Position numbers and translations under genes: made by a program
Notes under the pieces: generated by a model
Seen by the model: only the letters and a program-made list of their open reading frames with translations
The model's database searches: none
What the model was told of the DNA's origin: nothing
NCBI RefSeq assembly: GCF_026745355.1
Contig: NC_079206.1
Span: 11,500,779 to 11,564,778 of the forward strand
Reading direction: 5' to 3'
Source of the DNA: Beta vulgaris subsp. vulgaris
Taxonomy: Eukaryota; Streptophyta; Magnoliopsida; Caryophyllales; Amaranthaceae
DNA: 64,000 nucleotides
Shown: positions 22,900 through 33,836 of the stretch, piece after piece
Layout of the letters: each line of letters starts with the position of its first letter
Numbering within the stretch: the stretch's first letter is position 1

Positions 22900-23839
22900 A
22901 GATTGGGGCATCCCTGCCAGCTGAGGAAAGCAGCGGATTATTGAATTCTTAAAGAAAAATGTAAGCTGTTTTGCGTGGAGCCATGAAGATATGGTAGGCA
23001 TTGAGCCTGACATCATACCCATAAGCTAAAGTCGATCCTAACTCAAAGCCCGTGAAGCAGAAAAGAAGGAAGTTTGCTCCAGAAAGAAATATGATAGTCA
23101 ACGAGGAGGTGGACAAGCTACTCAAAGCTGGCAAAATCCGAGAAGTCAAATATCCCGACTGGCTAGCTAACGTGGTGGTTGTTGGAAAGAAAAATGGCAA
23201 ATGGCGGGTGTGCATCGATTTTACAGATCTCAATAAGGCTGCCCCAAAGATCCATTCCCGCTGCCGCATATTGATGCATTGGTGGACGCTACAGCTGGCC
23301 ATGAAAGGCTAACGTTCCTAGATGCATACTCAGGTTACAATCAGATACTAATGGATCCTGCAGACCAAGAAAAGACCGCCTTCATGACTGAAAGAGGCAT
23401 CTATTGCTACAAGGTAATGCCCTTTGGGCTAAAAAATGCGGGTGCCACCTACCAGCGGCTAGTCAACAAGATGTTCGAGAAGCAGCTGGGGGACACGATG
23501 GAAGTCTATATAGATGACATGCTGGTCAAAACAAAGAAAGCAGAGGATCATGTGGACCACCTGCAGGAAACCTTTGAAGTCTTAAAGAAGTATGGGATGA
23601 AACTCAATCCTAGCAAGTGTTCCTTCGGTGTCCCAGCAGGCAAGTTTTTGGGCTACATAGTCACCCAGCGAGGAATAGAAGCCAATCCCAGCCAAGTGCA
23701 AGCACTAATCAATATTCAGTCACCACGGAAACCTGAAAGAGGTCCAGAAGCTGACAGGAAGGGTAGCTGCGCTGAACAGATTCATATCCAGATCATCCGA
23801 CAAGTGCCACCTGTTTTACAACGTGCTAAAAAAGAATAA
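22900..23839 (+). pseudogene. Reverse transcriptase region of the Tat element, frameshifted
   Basis: RT copies the element RNA into DNA. Motifs in order: GKIREVKYPDWLANVVVVGK and WRVCIDFTDLNKA (about 23130-23240), a frame change near 23280, FLDAYSGYNQI (about 23308-23340), MPFGLKNAGATYQRLVNKMF (about 23418-23477), and the catalytic YIDDMLVK (about 23507-23530). Downstream are LNPSKCSFGVPAGKFLGYIV and then GIEANPSQ. The catalytic aspartates are intact, but at least one frameshift separates the fingers from the palm. Confidence 0.9.
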
Positions 23840-24660
23840 AGGATTCAACTGGACAGATGAGCATGAAGCTGCATTGCAGGATCTGAAGGCCTACTGGCTC
23901 AACCTCCCACTATCAAAGCCATCACAGGAGAGACTCTCCAGCTGTATCTAGCTGTTAGCAGCAAAGCGGTAAGTGCGGTACTAGCCAGGGAAGCTGAAAA
24001 TCAACAACTCCCAGTTTATTACGTTAGCAAATCCTTGCTGGATGCTGAAACCAGGTACACATCACTTGAAAAGTTAGTGTTAGCTTTATATATGGCATCT
24101 CGTAAGTTGAGGCACTATTTTGAGTCTCACCCCATTCATGTTATGACTAATTACCCCATCAAAGCAGTATTACGAAAACCTGAGCATTCAGGGAGAATGG
24201 CCAAATGGGCCATATCCCTGAGTGCACATGACATTAGGTATCTACCCAGGACAGCTATAAAATCGCAAGCCCTAGCTGACTTTGTGGCAGACTTTAGCCC
24301 TGACCTAGCAGCTACCGCTGAGGAAGAAGTGCGCCACATTAACAAAGTAGGTAAATCAGGCTCATGGCAGCTGTATGTGGATGGATCTTCAAACTTCAGA
24401 GGGGCTGGTCTAGGTATAGTGCTAAAGTCGCCACAAGGGGACATGATAGTACGCGCTATCTGCTGCGATTTTAAAGCTACCAACAATGAAGCTGAATATG
24501 AGGCCTTAATGCAGGTATGATACTAGCACATGATTTAAAAGCTAACAGTTTGCGTGTCTTCAGTGATTCGTTGCTAATAGTAAGCCAGGTAAATGGAGAG
24601 TACGCAGCTAAAGATTCTAAAATGGCCTCTTACCTGAGCTAGCCAAAGACAAAGCCAAGT
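23840..24660 (+). pseudogene. Dual RNase H region of the Tat element, broken
   Basis: The first RNase H piece includes YTSLEKLVLALYMASRKLRH (from about 24056) and RYLPRTAIKSQALADFVADF (from about 24236). A second, archaeal-type RNase H follows: QLYVDGSSNFRGAGLGIVLK (from about 24369) and ATNNEAEYEALMQV (about 24479-24520). Continuation in another frame reads LRVFSDSLLIVSQVNGEY. Two RNase H domains in tandem are a hallmark of Tat-lineage plant elements. A stop at 24519-24521 and a frame change break it. Confidence 0.85.
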
Positions 24661-26091
24661 TATTCGAAGAGTTCAGCATAAAACAGATCCCAAGGGACCA
24701 GAACACCAAGGCCGACGCCCTAGCTAACCTCGGATCAGCACTCAGAAAATGCGATTTCAAATCAATACCTATAGCCCACCTAGCTGAGCCAGCTATCAGC
24801 AAAGAGGTAAACATGGTGCAATCAGATGACAGCCAGGCAGGAAGCACTAGCTGGACCCAGCCAATCATCGATTTTCTGGAGAGGGGCATCTTGCCAGAAG
24901 ATAAGCTGGAAGCTAGGAAGCTGCGAATGAAAGCCACAAGATATCATGTTATTTCTGGCACTCTATTCAAAAGAGCTTGCGCCAGCTACGATCTATTACA
25001 AAGATGCTTGGAGAAAGACCAATGGGAGCCCACACTCAAGGAGTTCCATGAAGGTGAATGCGGGTCTCATGCAGCTGGAAGAAGCTTATCAAACAAAATC
25101 CTAGCATACGGGTATTATTGGCCAACCATGCGTGCTGATGCTAAGAAGTATGTGCAAAAATGCGAAAGCTGCCAGAAACACGCAGGCATGACACATCAGC
25201 CAGCTGAGATATTGCACCCCACCTTAACACCCTGGCCTTTCATGAGGTGGGGCATGGACATTGTGGGGAAATTACCTGTAGCTCCAGGGCAAAAAGTTTT
25301 CATGCTAGCACTCACGGACTACTTCTCAAATGGATCGAAGCTGGGGCATTCCAGCAGGTGAGAGATAAAGAAGTAATATCCTTTTTGCATACTAACATTA
25401 TCTGCAGATTCGGGGTACCTAGCGAAATCATTTGTGATAACGGATCACAATTCATAAGTGACAAGACAAGGCAATTCTGTCACGAATGGAACATCAGCTT
25501 GATAACTTCCACACCTAGATATCCGCAAGCTAACGGACAAGCTGAGTCCAGCAATAAAGTAATTATCAATGGCATTAAGAGGCGCCTAAAAGCTAAGAAG
25601 GGAAGATGGGTAGAAGAGCTACCTAAGGTGCTGTGGGCAAACAGAACAACACCAAGAGGCGCCACAGGAAGAACTCCTTTTTCACTTGTGTATGGATGCG
25701 AGGCGGTACTACCTGCGGAAGTAGCTGTCCCTACAGCTAGATATGGATTGATGACTCCTGAAGCCAACGACAAAGAGCTTAGCTACGACCTAGATTCCAT
25801 CGAAGAATTGAGAGATAATGCATTAGTACGAATGGCTGCACAACAGCAAATAGTGGCTCGTAGCTTCAACAAGAATGTCAAAGCTAAAGTATTCAAGGTA
25901 GGAGATTGGGTTCTAAGGAAAGTTTTCCAGAATACCCAAGAGTCAATGCAGGTAAGTTAGGGATCAGCTGGGAAGGCCCCTATCTAATCGATCAAGTAGT
26001 TGGAAAAGGAGCTTATCGTCTAACTACTAAAGATGGAAAAGCAGTACCTAGAAGCTGGAACGCTTCTCACCTTAAGCTATATCATTTCTAA
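24661..26091 (+). pseudogene. Integrase of the Tat element, mostly open but frameshifted
   Basis: Integrase inserts the cDNA. The zinc-binding region ends YVQKCESCQKHAGMTHQPA (about 25149-25205). The DDE triad is visible as LTDYFSNGSK (about 25308-25340), ICDNGSQFISD (about 25428-25465) and GQAESSNKVIINGIK (about 25529-25575). A frame change falls at 25340-25360, just after the first aspartate. Another near 25930-25960 leads to the C-terminal NVKAKVFKVGDWVLR...SWNASHLKLYHF, which ends at 26091. No chromodomain follows. Confidence 0.88.
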
Positions 26092-26657
26092 CCTGGGGCA
26101 TCTACCAGGTTACTATCGGGCCAAAGACGCCAGAATCTTTAAAGGCAATCACTGCTTTGCACAAAGCGTTGGTCCACCAGGTAAACAACCACTTAATTTG
26201 TAACAACTTAAGTATTTATGCTCGTAGCAGCAAGCCATCTAAAGTCCACTTCATACGCAGGTAAACGCAAGGGGTTGCAACACCCAGGTGGGTAGCTGGA
26301 ATTTCGAGATCCAGCTACAAGGTCGTAGCACCAGCATCAAGCAGCTAAGGGTTAGACACCCAAACTTAGCTGAGCGGTCGTAGCACCAAGGTAACGGGCC
26401 CAACCTAAGTTGAACAACGCTTACCCAGGTAAATATGTTGTTCTAATATAAGAACAAAGAGCATGCATGTAACTTAAGTACTCATCAAAGTATCAATAGC
26501 TAAGATCAAAAGGCAAAGCATAAGTTCAAACGATTAAATACTGAAAGAAAATATGTTCTTGCAAAAACACATTGCCCCCGTAGGCAATGGTAAAAGTATC
26601 CAAGCTAATTAAAACTAAATTGTTCCAAAAGAAAAGCTGATGAAAGTACTGAAGAAA
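26092..26657. other. Spacer between integrase and the antisense gene
   Basis: Non-coding on both strands as far as I can see. GTAGCAGCAAGCCA, GGTCGTAGCACCA and similar AGCTGG-containing motifs recur (about 26226-26400). This is typical of the long 3' untranslated region of Tat elements. Confidence 0.6.
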
Positions 26658-28434
26658 TTAAGAAATCACGCTGGCATCATCGCCAGCAACCTTGTCCTTG
26701 CCACCAAGAGCAACGCCTTCTGGCTGGTTGAGAGAAGGAGGGGATTCAGCTGTAGATTTCTCCGAGTCATTTGCTTTGCCACCAGTAGCTAAGGCTTCCA
26801 AAGCGGTCATAGAATCCAGCCTGAGAAATCTGTCAATGTAGAAATTGACACCCTTGTCGTCTAGCTTCTTGAACTTAATCAGGAAAGCTAGCTTCGCAGT
26901 TTCGATAATTTTTGCTTCAGCTGGATATCTAAAGCCCTCTCCTCAGCTTCTCTTACAGCTCGAGCCAGGCGTGCATTTTCTTTCTCGCCTCAGCTATCTT
27001 CTCATCTTTTCCAGCCTCTCTTTCTCCATCAATTTTTGCTCAGCAGCTAACTTGCTCTCAGCATCCAGCCGGGACTGTTTCTCCCTCTCCAGCTTAGCTT
27101 GGTGGCTCAAATTGTCCTTTTGCAGACGAGCCACCTTATCCTGAAGGGTAGCAACAGTCCGCAAGCTGTCCCTGGCAGCTATGCAACTCTGGGAAAGCTG
27201 GCGAAGCAATAAAAATCATAAGCATAAAGCGTTATTAATCATTTTCTTGATTTAAAGTAGGACAAAAGATGTTACTAACCTGTAGGGATAGCTGGACAGC
27301 ATGGTTCAGGATGACCTCAGGGTCCTGTCCCTTTAACCTCTTTTGTGCAGCTGGGAATACGAGCTTGTCAGCTGCAGGCCAGATCCCACCTTCTAGACCT
27401 TCTTCAGCTAGAAAGTCAGCAGGAAAGCTCACAAGGACCTCATCCCTAGGGGAATCGTCGTGATGTCAATGGTAGCTGTGGATGAGGATGAGCGAGGTTC
27501 TTGCGAGGAACTCTGTCAATCTGAGACTGCCCAGAAGAAGCAGCTGATCTCTTTCTATTCTTGAGCCTGTCCATTGCATCCTCGTCGGACAAGTTACTGG
27601 ATCTTGCTGGAGCTGCATGAATGAGAAGAATTAGTTGGCCTAATGTCTAAGAGTTGTGAGCAAAGTAAAATCTGCACCAAAAATCCAAAATTACCTGTTG
27701 ACATCGAATTAGTGCGAGAAGATGCTCTGGAATCTAAGGGTAGAACCTCGGTAGGAGCTATGAAGGTGCGTTCCTCAACAGGGAACTTGAGAAGTTCAGG
27801 TAATCTCTCAGCTTGTTCAGGGATCTGGGAGATAATGGGGCCAAGACCTGCGAGAAAAACAAGGTAAGAACCTAGTTAATTCATTTTTAGGAGCAAAACG
27901 CAAATTGAACAGATAAGTACCTTTATTAGACCAACCCCCAACTAGATGATTCCCAGCTTCACCCAGCGAATCCTTTACTACGAAAAAGTACCTAGTCTTC
28001 CATACAGAGTCAGAAGCGATTGTACCTTCTATCAATGGGGGAAGGGGAGCCTTAGCCCTAAAAGTTATGAAACCCTTGTACGATTTTCTAACACTATAGG
28101 CGGTCAAAAGCTCGTTTAAAGAGAAGGGATTGTGCCATGTTTTAGTTAGGGTCTCTAGGGTCGAGCAAGTTTTCCAAAAAGCCGGCATCAGCTGGCCAGG
28201 GGATAGGTGTAAAACCTCCATAAAAGACCTAGTGAGGGGAGAAAACTCGTAATTATACCCTAGGTAGAAAGGATGTTCATAATAGCAAATGTAGTCTTCC
28301 GGGCAGGTTTCAGGTCTGCATGTAGAAGTGGGGAGTATGATCTGAGTATTTTCAGGGAAACCTCCTAAAACCTTGAGCACCTCTATATCTCGCTCAGTGA
28401 CAGATGAAGCAACATCGTCTATAGCTCTGCCCAT
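26658..28434 (-). pseudogene. Four-exon antisense accessory gene of the Tat element
   Basis: It lies on the strand opposite gag-pol. Exon 1 (28434-27921) starts MGRAIDDVASSVTERDIEVL and contains FYLGYNYEFSPLTRSFMEVL, then HLSPGQLMPAFWKTCSTLE, then WKTRYFFVV. This resembles the plant domain annotated as 'putative gypsy type transposon'. Intron 1 (27920-27848) is GTACTT...TTTCTCGCAG in phase 1; exon 2 (27847-27695) reads GLGPIISQIPEQAERLPELL to SRTNSMSTG. Intron 2 (27694-27613) is GTAATT...CATGCAG; exon 3 (27612-27280) has basic DRLKNRKRSAASSG, then two frame breaks, then VLVSFPADFLAEEGLEGGIW. Intron 3 (27279-27198) is GTTAGT...TTCGCCAG. Exon 4 carries a coiled coil (LQDKVARLQKDNLSHQAKLE) and ends ...DDASVIS at 26658 after further frame breaks. 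A TATA-like TATTTAAA sits at 28559-28566. Function is unknown; antisense extra ORFs are known in Tat elements. Confidence 0.75.
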
Positions 28435-28877
28435 CAGAAAAAAGTGAAAGATCTAAAAGAAAATTCTCGAGGGAACAAACGAAAGAGAAAGGGTTTACCT
28501 GAGGAGAAAAGGAGTTCGCAGAGAAGAAAAGTGAAGGTTCAAGAAGGGCTGAGAAGTCTTTAAATACTGGTAGCTCAACGGTAGCCTAAGCTAACGGATA
28601 AATATTTAATGTTACTCAAAATTTATCTTTCTACTGTTGATAAGTAATCAATTATCTGGTAGTTTTATCTTCTCCCAAGAAAGTTATCTTTTCAAATGGT
28701 TAGATGAGTTTATCTTTTAAGTAGAAAATTTTTATCCACAAACGTTTTTCTTCGAAGAAAGAGATAAAAATCTTCTAAGATGGCATAAAGTTATTTTTGA
28801 ACTTTTTTGCTAACAAGTATTTTGTTTTGATTGGTAACTCGTGATTTTAACTCAGTTGCGCCTAGGTTGGCATCACA
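28435..28877. other. Leader of the antisense gene and 3' untranslated region of the Tat element
   Basis: No coding is seen. On the minus strand TATTTAAA (28559-28566) about 125 bp upstream of the antisense ATG could be its core promoter. Confidence 0.4.
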
Positions 28878-28890
28878 AGTTAGGGGCAAT
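28878..28890 (+). promoter_or_regulatory. Polypurine tract of the Tat element
   Basis: AGTTAGGGGCAAT directly precedes the 3' LTR. A short purine run at this position primes plus-strand DNA synthesis. It is weakly polypurine. Confidence 0.55.
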
Positions 28891-29543
28891 TGTTATGTCC
28901 TAAAAATTTTGCTAAGCTGAATCTACAGGATATACATCCGTCCCAGCTAGAAGTTATCAGGTAGCAGCTACAGCAAGCAGATACGAAGGGAGTTGAATAA
29001 AGTTGATTCAAAGAACATTGGATACTAACCAAGATCAAGTCAAATAGTGCTGTTGCACCTACAAAATAGGGTTGACAAAGTCATCAAGCAGAAGTGGAGA
29101 TACTCCTTGATATTAGGAGGTCATGGCATCATATTAGGAGATTAGTTATGCAACGTAAACATGTAGAGCAACGTTACCATAAATGTATGGGTATAAATAG
29201 GAGTAGAAGTATTGGGGGAAAGGCAGTTCATTTACATCATTTACATAAGAACACTTCTCTTTACTTTCACAAATATTTACAAAGTGTATTTAGTCTAAGC
29301 TGTAAGCTGCTAGCTGTTAGCCATAAGTTGTAATCTTCCTACATAGTGGATTGGTGGACTCAATTCCACCCGCGGTTTTTACCCTTTTCCTGGGGTTTTC
29401 CGCGTCACCATTTCTTGGTGTCTTTGCCTTTTCTTTGCATTCTCTTTTAATTCCGTAGGTAGCATCTTTTATTGTTATAGTTGCATCTCCATTAGCTGTA
29501 GATCCTCAGCTAAGTTCTGCCTGATCAGAATTTGGCATAAACA
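28891..29543 (+). repeat. 3' LTR of the Tat element (653 bp)
   Basis: Same length and, by eye, same sequence as 20107-20759. It is followed by the target duplication GTCAA. Confidence 0.95.
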
Positions 29544-29854
29544 GTCAACATCAAAATTCAGTGAGTCAATGCCAAATTTATAGTAAAGTTTGTTTTTGAC
29601 AAAAAATTTCATTAAGGTCTGAAGTTGCCAAAAATCTTTTAAAATATTTTCTTTAGCAAAGAGTCATATTTAAAAGGTTGTCTCTAACAAAAAATTGTAA
29701 GAAAATAATTGTAATTTTTGAGGAGATTTTTCAAAATGATCTCATTTGTTCTTTGCAAATCCATTTTGGATCCATGATGTATGAAACAATTAAGAGTTTG
29801 GATTACATTGAAAAGGTACTCCTAAGTCCTAACTTTAAGATTATTATTCTAATA

Positions 29855-30069
29855 TATTTCATATGTTCCAAATTAGTTGTGACACTTTCTATTTTAGGGA
29901 ATTTCACATTAGATGTTACTCTTTTATTTTGGATATAGTAAGTTCTCTCTATCTCTCTTCTATCACATGAGACCCATTTGTTTCCTTTTTCTATCCCTAT
30001 CCTCTGCAAAAATTTCCTAGGAGTCCATGATTTTAAAAGTGTCACAACTAATTTGGAACGGAAGAAGTA
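29855..30069. mobile_element. MITE, about 215 bp
   Basis: Terminal inverted repeats share GTTCCAAATTAGTTGTGACA plus CTTT: plus strand from about 29865, minus strand from about 30058. The right end continues to CTTCTTCCG, a Stowaway-like terminus. Non-coding. The left terminal bases are eroded. Confidence 0.7.
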
Positions 30070-30163
30070 ACTAAAAGTTTGGAATTTTTTTCGAAAAATA
30101 TATTAAAGTTGGAAATCTATGTTGATTTTTCCAAAAAGAAAAAAACCCTCCAATTAGATTAGA

Positions 30164-30632
30164 CTAGCACTTTTTGCAGCCTGTGTGCGTATCATATTAA
30201 CGTTTTTTTCTCAACAAGAGAAGAACATATAAAGCAGAAGAAAACATGTACTCAAATAAAGTGGAAGAATTTGATTAATATAATAGAGATTACCGAATAA
30301 TAATGAACATTTAAGTTTAAAATATTATCAGTATAGTTATTAATATAAAATTCATGTTTTAATTTTTTTTCCTTCTAATTGTGTTAATTAATTTATATTA
30401 TCAAATTAGTTTTTGATCAGACTTTTCCACCCAGTGTAAGAAGAGGAAATCATTCTCCTTAATTTAATATTTAATTGAAATTTCAAATTCAATTTCATTT
30501 TTAACTTGTTCAATATATATGGCAAGTAGGAAGAATAAAACTTTTAATACATTGTACTTTTCAATTAATTAAAGGTATATCACACTTTTGTAAACGGGAC
30601 ACCATTTCCCCCCCCCCCTTCACTTATAGAGA
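30164..30632 (-). mobile_element. Short non-autonomous Helitron, 469 bp
   Basis: On the minus strand it starts A|TCTCTATAAGTGAAGG (5' end at 30632), followed by a G run and GGTGTCCC. It ends with a degenerate hairpin (CGCACACAGGCTGC) then AAAAAGTGCTAG and T at 30164. It shares this start and end design with 43964-44488, 52239-52704 and 54608-54908. Confidence 0.72.
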
Positions 30633-31804
30633 TAAATATATTTTTTTCCTTTGAAATAGATTTGTTAGTTATTGAAATTTAACAATAATGTTCAAATTTT
30701 AAATAAAGAAAAATTTTATAAAAAAAAGGTACTTATATTAGCTTTCCCGTTTTACTTTACAATTTTCACCTCATTTTTATTCTTTTTCATTTTACTTAAT
30801 CATGGAATTTAATTAACAAAAATTCTCCCATTAGAGTAGAAAAATTGAATTTTTTTATATAATTTTCAAAAGTCATAAACTTTCTACGATAATAAAAAAT
30901 TTATATAGGAATTAATAAGTATTTAAAATTTTGAATTATTTCTAATTTTGGTTTAGTCTTGGCCCTTAATTTTGAAGTCTTATCTTTGCTTTGATAATAT
31001 TGTAATTCTTATAGGATTGTGGGAGCCGCTTAGAGTAATCTATCTTAGCTTGTACCTAACATTGTTAAATTGTGGTAGCTCTGATTGATAATCTTGAATC
31101 TACCACCATGCATATTATTGACTCTTTTTAATTGATTCGTAAAAAAATGCGCAAACAGAATGCACCATATAATTTTACATAAGTGGTAAGTGGTTCATCA
31201 TGGGTGAAGAGGGTGTCAACGGATGAGAGATATAGACTGTATCACAACAAAAAAAAACTGATATGAGAATGCATGCCATCTTTTAATCATTCGTAGATGG
31301 TAATACTTTATCCGTTTCAAAATAAGTGTAACACAGAGAAGTGACACACAGACCAAGCAATCTAGAGAGAAAAAGTTAAGGACCACTTAGAAGAGAGATT
31401 AGGCAACTTAATTAAATAAAACTTTCAACTAATTACACCAACTTTTTGCCCAGCCACCTTCCACATGCCATCCACCACACCGAGTCACCGGACCACTGCC
31501 ACCACTACCGAAAAATCATATTTCCCCTCCCCTACGTGCCCCTACCAACCGGAAAACCACCCTCCTCCAAACCTGCCCATCGTAAAACACCTTATCTTCC
31601 CTCCCCCATCCTAGAAGCTAACACTCCAGATGGAGAGACAAAAACACATTATCAGAAGAACCCCATAATTGCAACCCCCGAATAAGTTTATGGAACCAAT
31701 TTTGTTAAAAAAAATACATAAGATCAAACTTCAAACTAAAATTGCAATTTCATCCTACGAGCCTTCATATTTTGAAATCGATCAATAATATCTTCATCGG
31801 AAAC
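30633..31804. other. Gene-free AT-rich stretch
   Basis: No recognisable gene. At about 31310-31340 TTTATCCGTTTCAAAATAAG looks like a MITE terminus remnant. A C-rich patch (31445-31690) gives a Pro/His-rich open frame without motifs; I do not call it. Confidence 0.4.
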
Positions 31805-33836
31805 TTATAGGAACACATCCTTTTCGAAGAAAGTAACCAAACAATAATTTATGAGTTGATCACCCATGCTATTCCGCAACTTATTTATGATATATGTCAT
31901 TTTCGAAGACACTCTTTCTACACTTGCGGTAGCAATCGGAAGAATCAACAATAACTTGCTAAGCAAAAAAGATAAGTGGATAAGTCTTATGCCTATTGGC
32001 TCAACGAGCTTCATAAAAGGGAATTAAGATAATTCAAATCCCGAAATCTATTATAACTTCGCATATTTTCAATGAATGTATCAAGTTGCAATTCAAGAGA
32101 CATGGCATCAAGATTTGAAAATTCTTCGACATAAGATATGGCAAGTTTAAGTACCTTGTCTTTGTCAAAAGAAGAGAAGTTATCTTTAGGACTTAAACAA
32201 GCCATGCAAGTAAGTAGCTCCATGTTTCTCTCATTGAATCAGTTGTCAAGTTCTTGAAGGTGCAAATCAATCACTCCCAAAAAACTGTCAACTCAAAAAT
32301 GTTAAAGATTTGTTGTTTGTGTCACAAAACGTCTTGATCTTCCTTGAGGAACATAAGAAGCATCCATAAAGGGAACAACAATACCATGTTTCATGAAAAA
32401 TGAACTGATCTTGTTCAAAAAAGCCTCCCAACCTTGCTCTCTCATTTTTTGCAACACAATATTAGTGTAAGAAACAATAAGTTCTATGGAATTTAATATC
32501 TTACTCTTTTCTTTGCAAAAAAACACACAAATCATTAGTATACCCGAAAATAGTCAAACATCAAATGTGCCATAAAAATAAAATCAAATGTTTCTAGTGA
32601 GCCCAAAACAATTTGGGCTTTGAACTTATCTTTCGATGAACCATGTTATCCATTGTGCACAAGTACCTCAATAATTGTGGGAAACAAATGGATGATATTT
32701 AAAAGATCTTTGTAATGAGAACCCCAACGAGTATCCTTGGGCCTTTTCAAACCAAGTTTTTTATTCAACCCCAACCCACTCTCAAGTTCCTCCAAATCCA
32801 AAGGCTTGAGCAAATTTTTGAGCTTGACTTTCTCTAATCATTTCTCTTCTTTTACAAGAAACTCCAACTACGTTCAGCAAGTTTGCAAATATCACAAAGA
32901 GCCAACCACAACTATCATTCTTTTTAACAACGGCTACTAGAGTTAATTGAAATTGATGAGCAAAATAATGTACATAGTAAGCTCTAGGAGTATCTTTCAT
33001 AATCAAAGTTTTAAAACCATTTATTTCACTCTTCATATAACTATCCCCATCATACCCTTGCCCTCGAATCATGGATGAGCTCAATGAATGATCCATAAGC
33101 AAAGTCACAATTGCTTCTTTAAGTGACAAAGCCGTGGTATCACCAACAAGAATAATTCCCAAAAATCTCTCTACCCACTTCCCAAATTTTCTATCAACAT
33201 CTCGCAAACAGGAGCTAATTGTTCCTTTTGAGACAAATCACTCGACTCATCGGCCAATATACCAAAGTAGTCATTACCAAGCTCCTCAATTATGCACTTA
33301 GTTGTTTCTTTTGAACAACAATTAATAATGTCTTTTTGAATCTTAGGTGAAGTCATTTGATTATGGTGCATTTCACATTTTTCCCCTAGCCACTTCAAAA
33401 GTTCAAGAAAGTTTCCCCTATTATAAGATTCAATACTTTCATCATGCCCACAAAATGCCAAACCTTGAAGCAAAAGAAATCTCAAACAAGTTAAAGATGC
33501 TTTGAATCGAAGTTCATATTCACTTCTAACTACATCACTTGCATTTTCCATGGCAACATATATTGATTTCTCTTTGGCATCTTTTAAGTTCACATTTTTT
33601 CATAATCAAGATTATGTGCACTTTTAATTCCACCAACATGTTGATCAAATCTATCCGGTTTATTGACCTAAATCCTCCATTAACAATTGCATCACCCCCG
33701 CACAAATTTCAATATCATTCTTGAATATGAAACATACAAAGCAAAATGTCGCATCCTTTTCAACACTATATTCAAGCCAATCCCATTTCTTAAACCCATT
33801 AACGCTAAAATGTCGTAAACCTCCACACTACCTTTG

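Larger units (their letters stand above)
20102..29548 (+). mobile_element. Ty3/gypsy LTR retrotransposon, Tat lineage, 9.4 kb, with TSD GTCAA
   Basis: Two 653-bp LTRs (TG...CA) flank gag-protease-RT-RNase H-integrase, followed by an antisense accessory gene. GTCAA duplications lie at 20102-20106 and 29544-29548. A second, archaeal-type RNase H domain after the first and the large 3' region with an antisense gene place it in the Tat lineage. There is no chromodomain. The LTRs look identical by eye, implying recent insertion, yet the gag-pol region carries many frameshifts and stops. Confidence 0.95.
19179..29692. mobile_element. Long-TIR Mutator-like element (~1.07 kb) split by the Tat retrotransposon
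   Basis: The left flank (from 19179, TTTTGTTAGAGACAACC) and the right flank (ending 29692, GGTTGTCTCTAACAAAA) are inverted copies. The match continues inward through TTTTTGGCAACTTCA, then GTTGACTC, then TCACGTGATTTCATTTATCC. The right arm is interrupted by the retrotransposon at 20106/29549. Rejoined, the arms are about 250-330 bp and the element about 1.07 kb. The interior (about 19450-19960) is more GC-rich than its surroundings, as in gene-carrying MULEs, but I cannot identify a source gene. I found no convincing 9-bp TSD. Confidence 0.78.

Noticed and set aside
31446..31685. Proline/histidine-rich open frame as a small secreted protein gene
   Set aside because: It has no hydrophobic signal segment and composition follows local C-richness.
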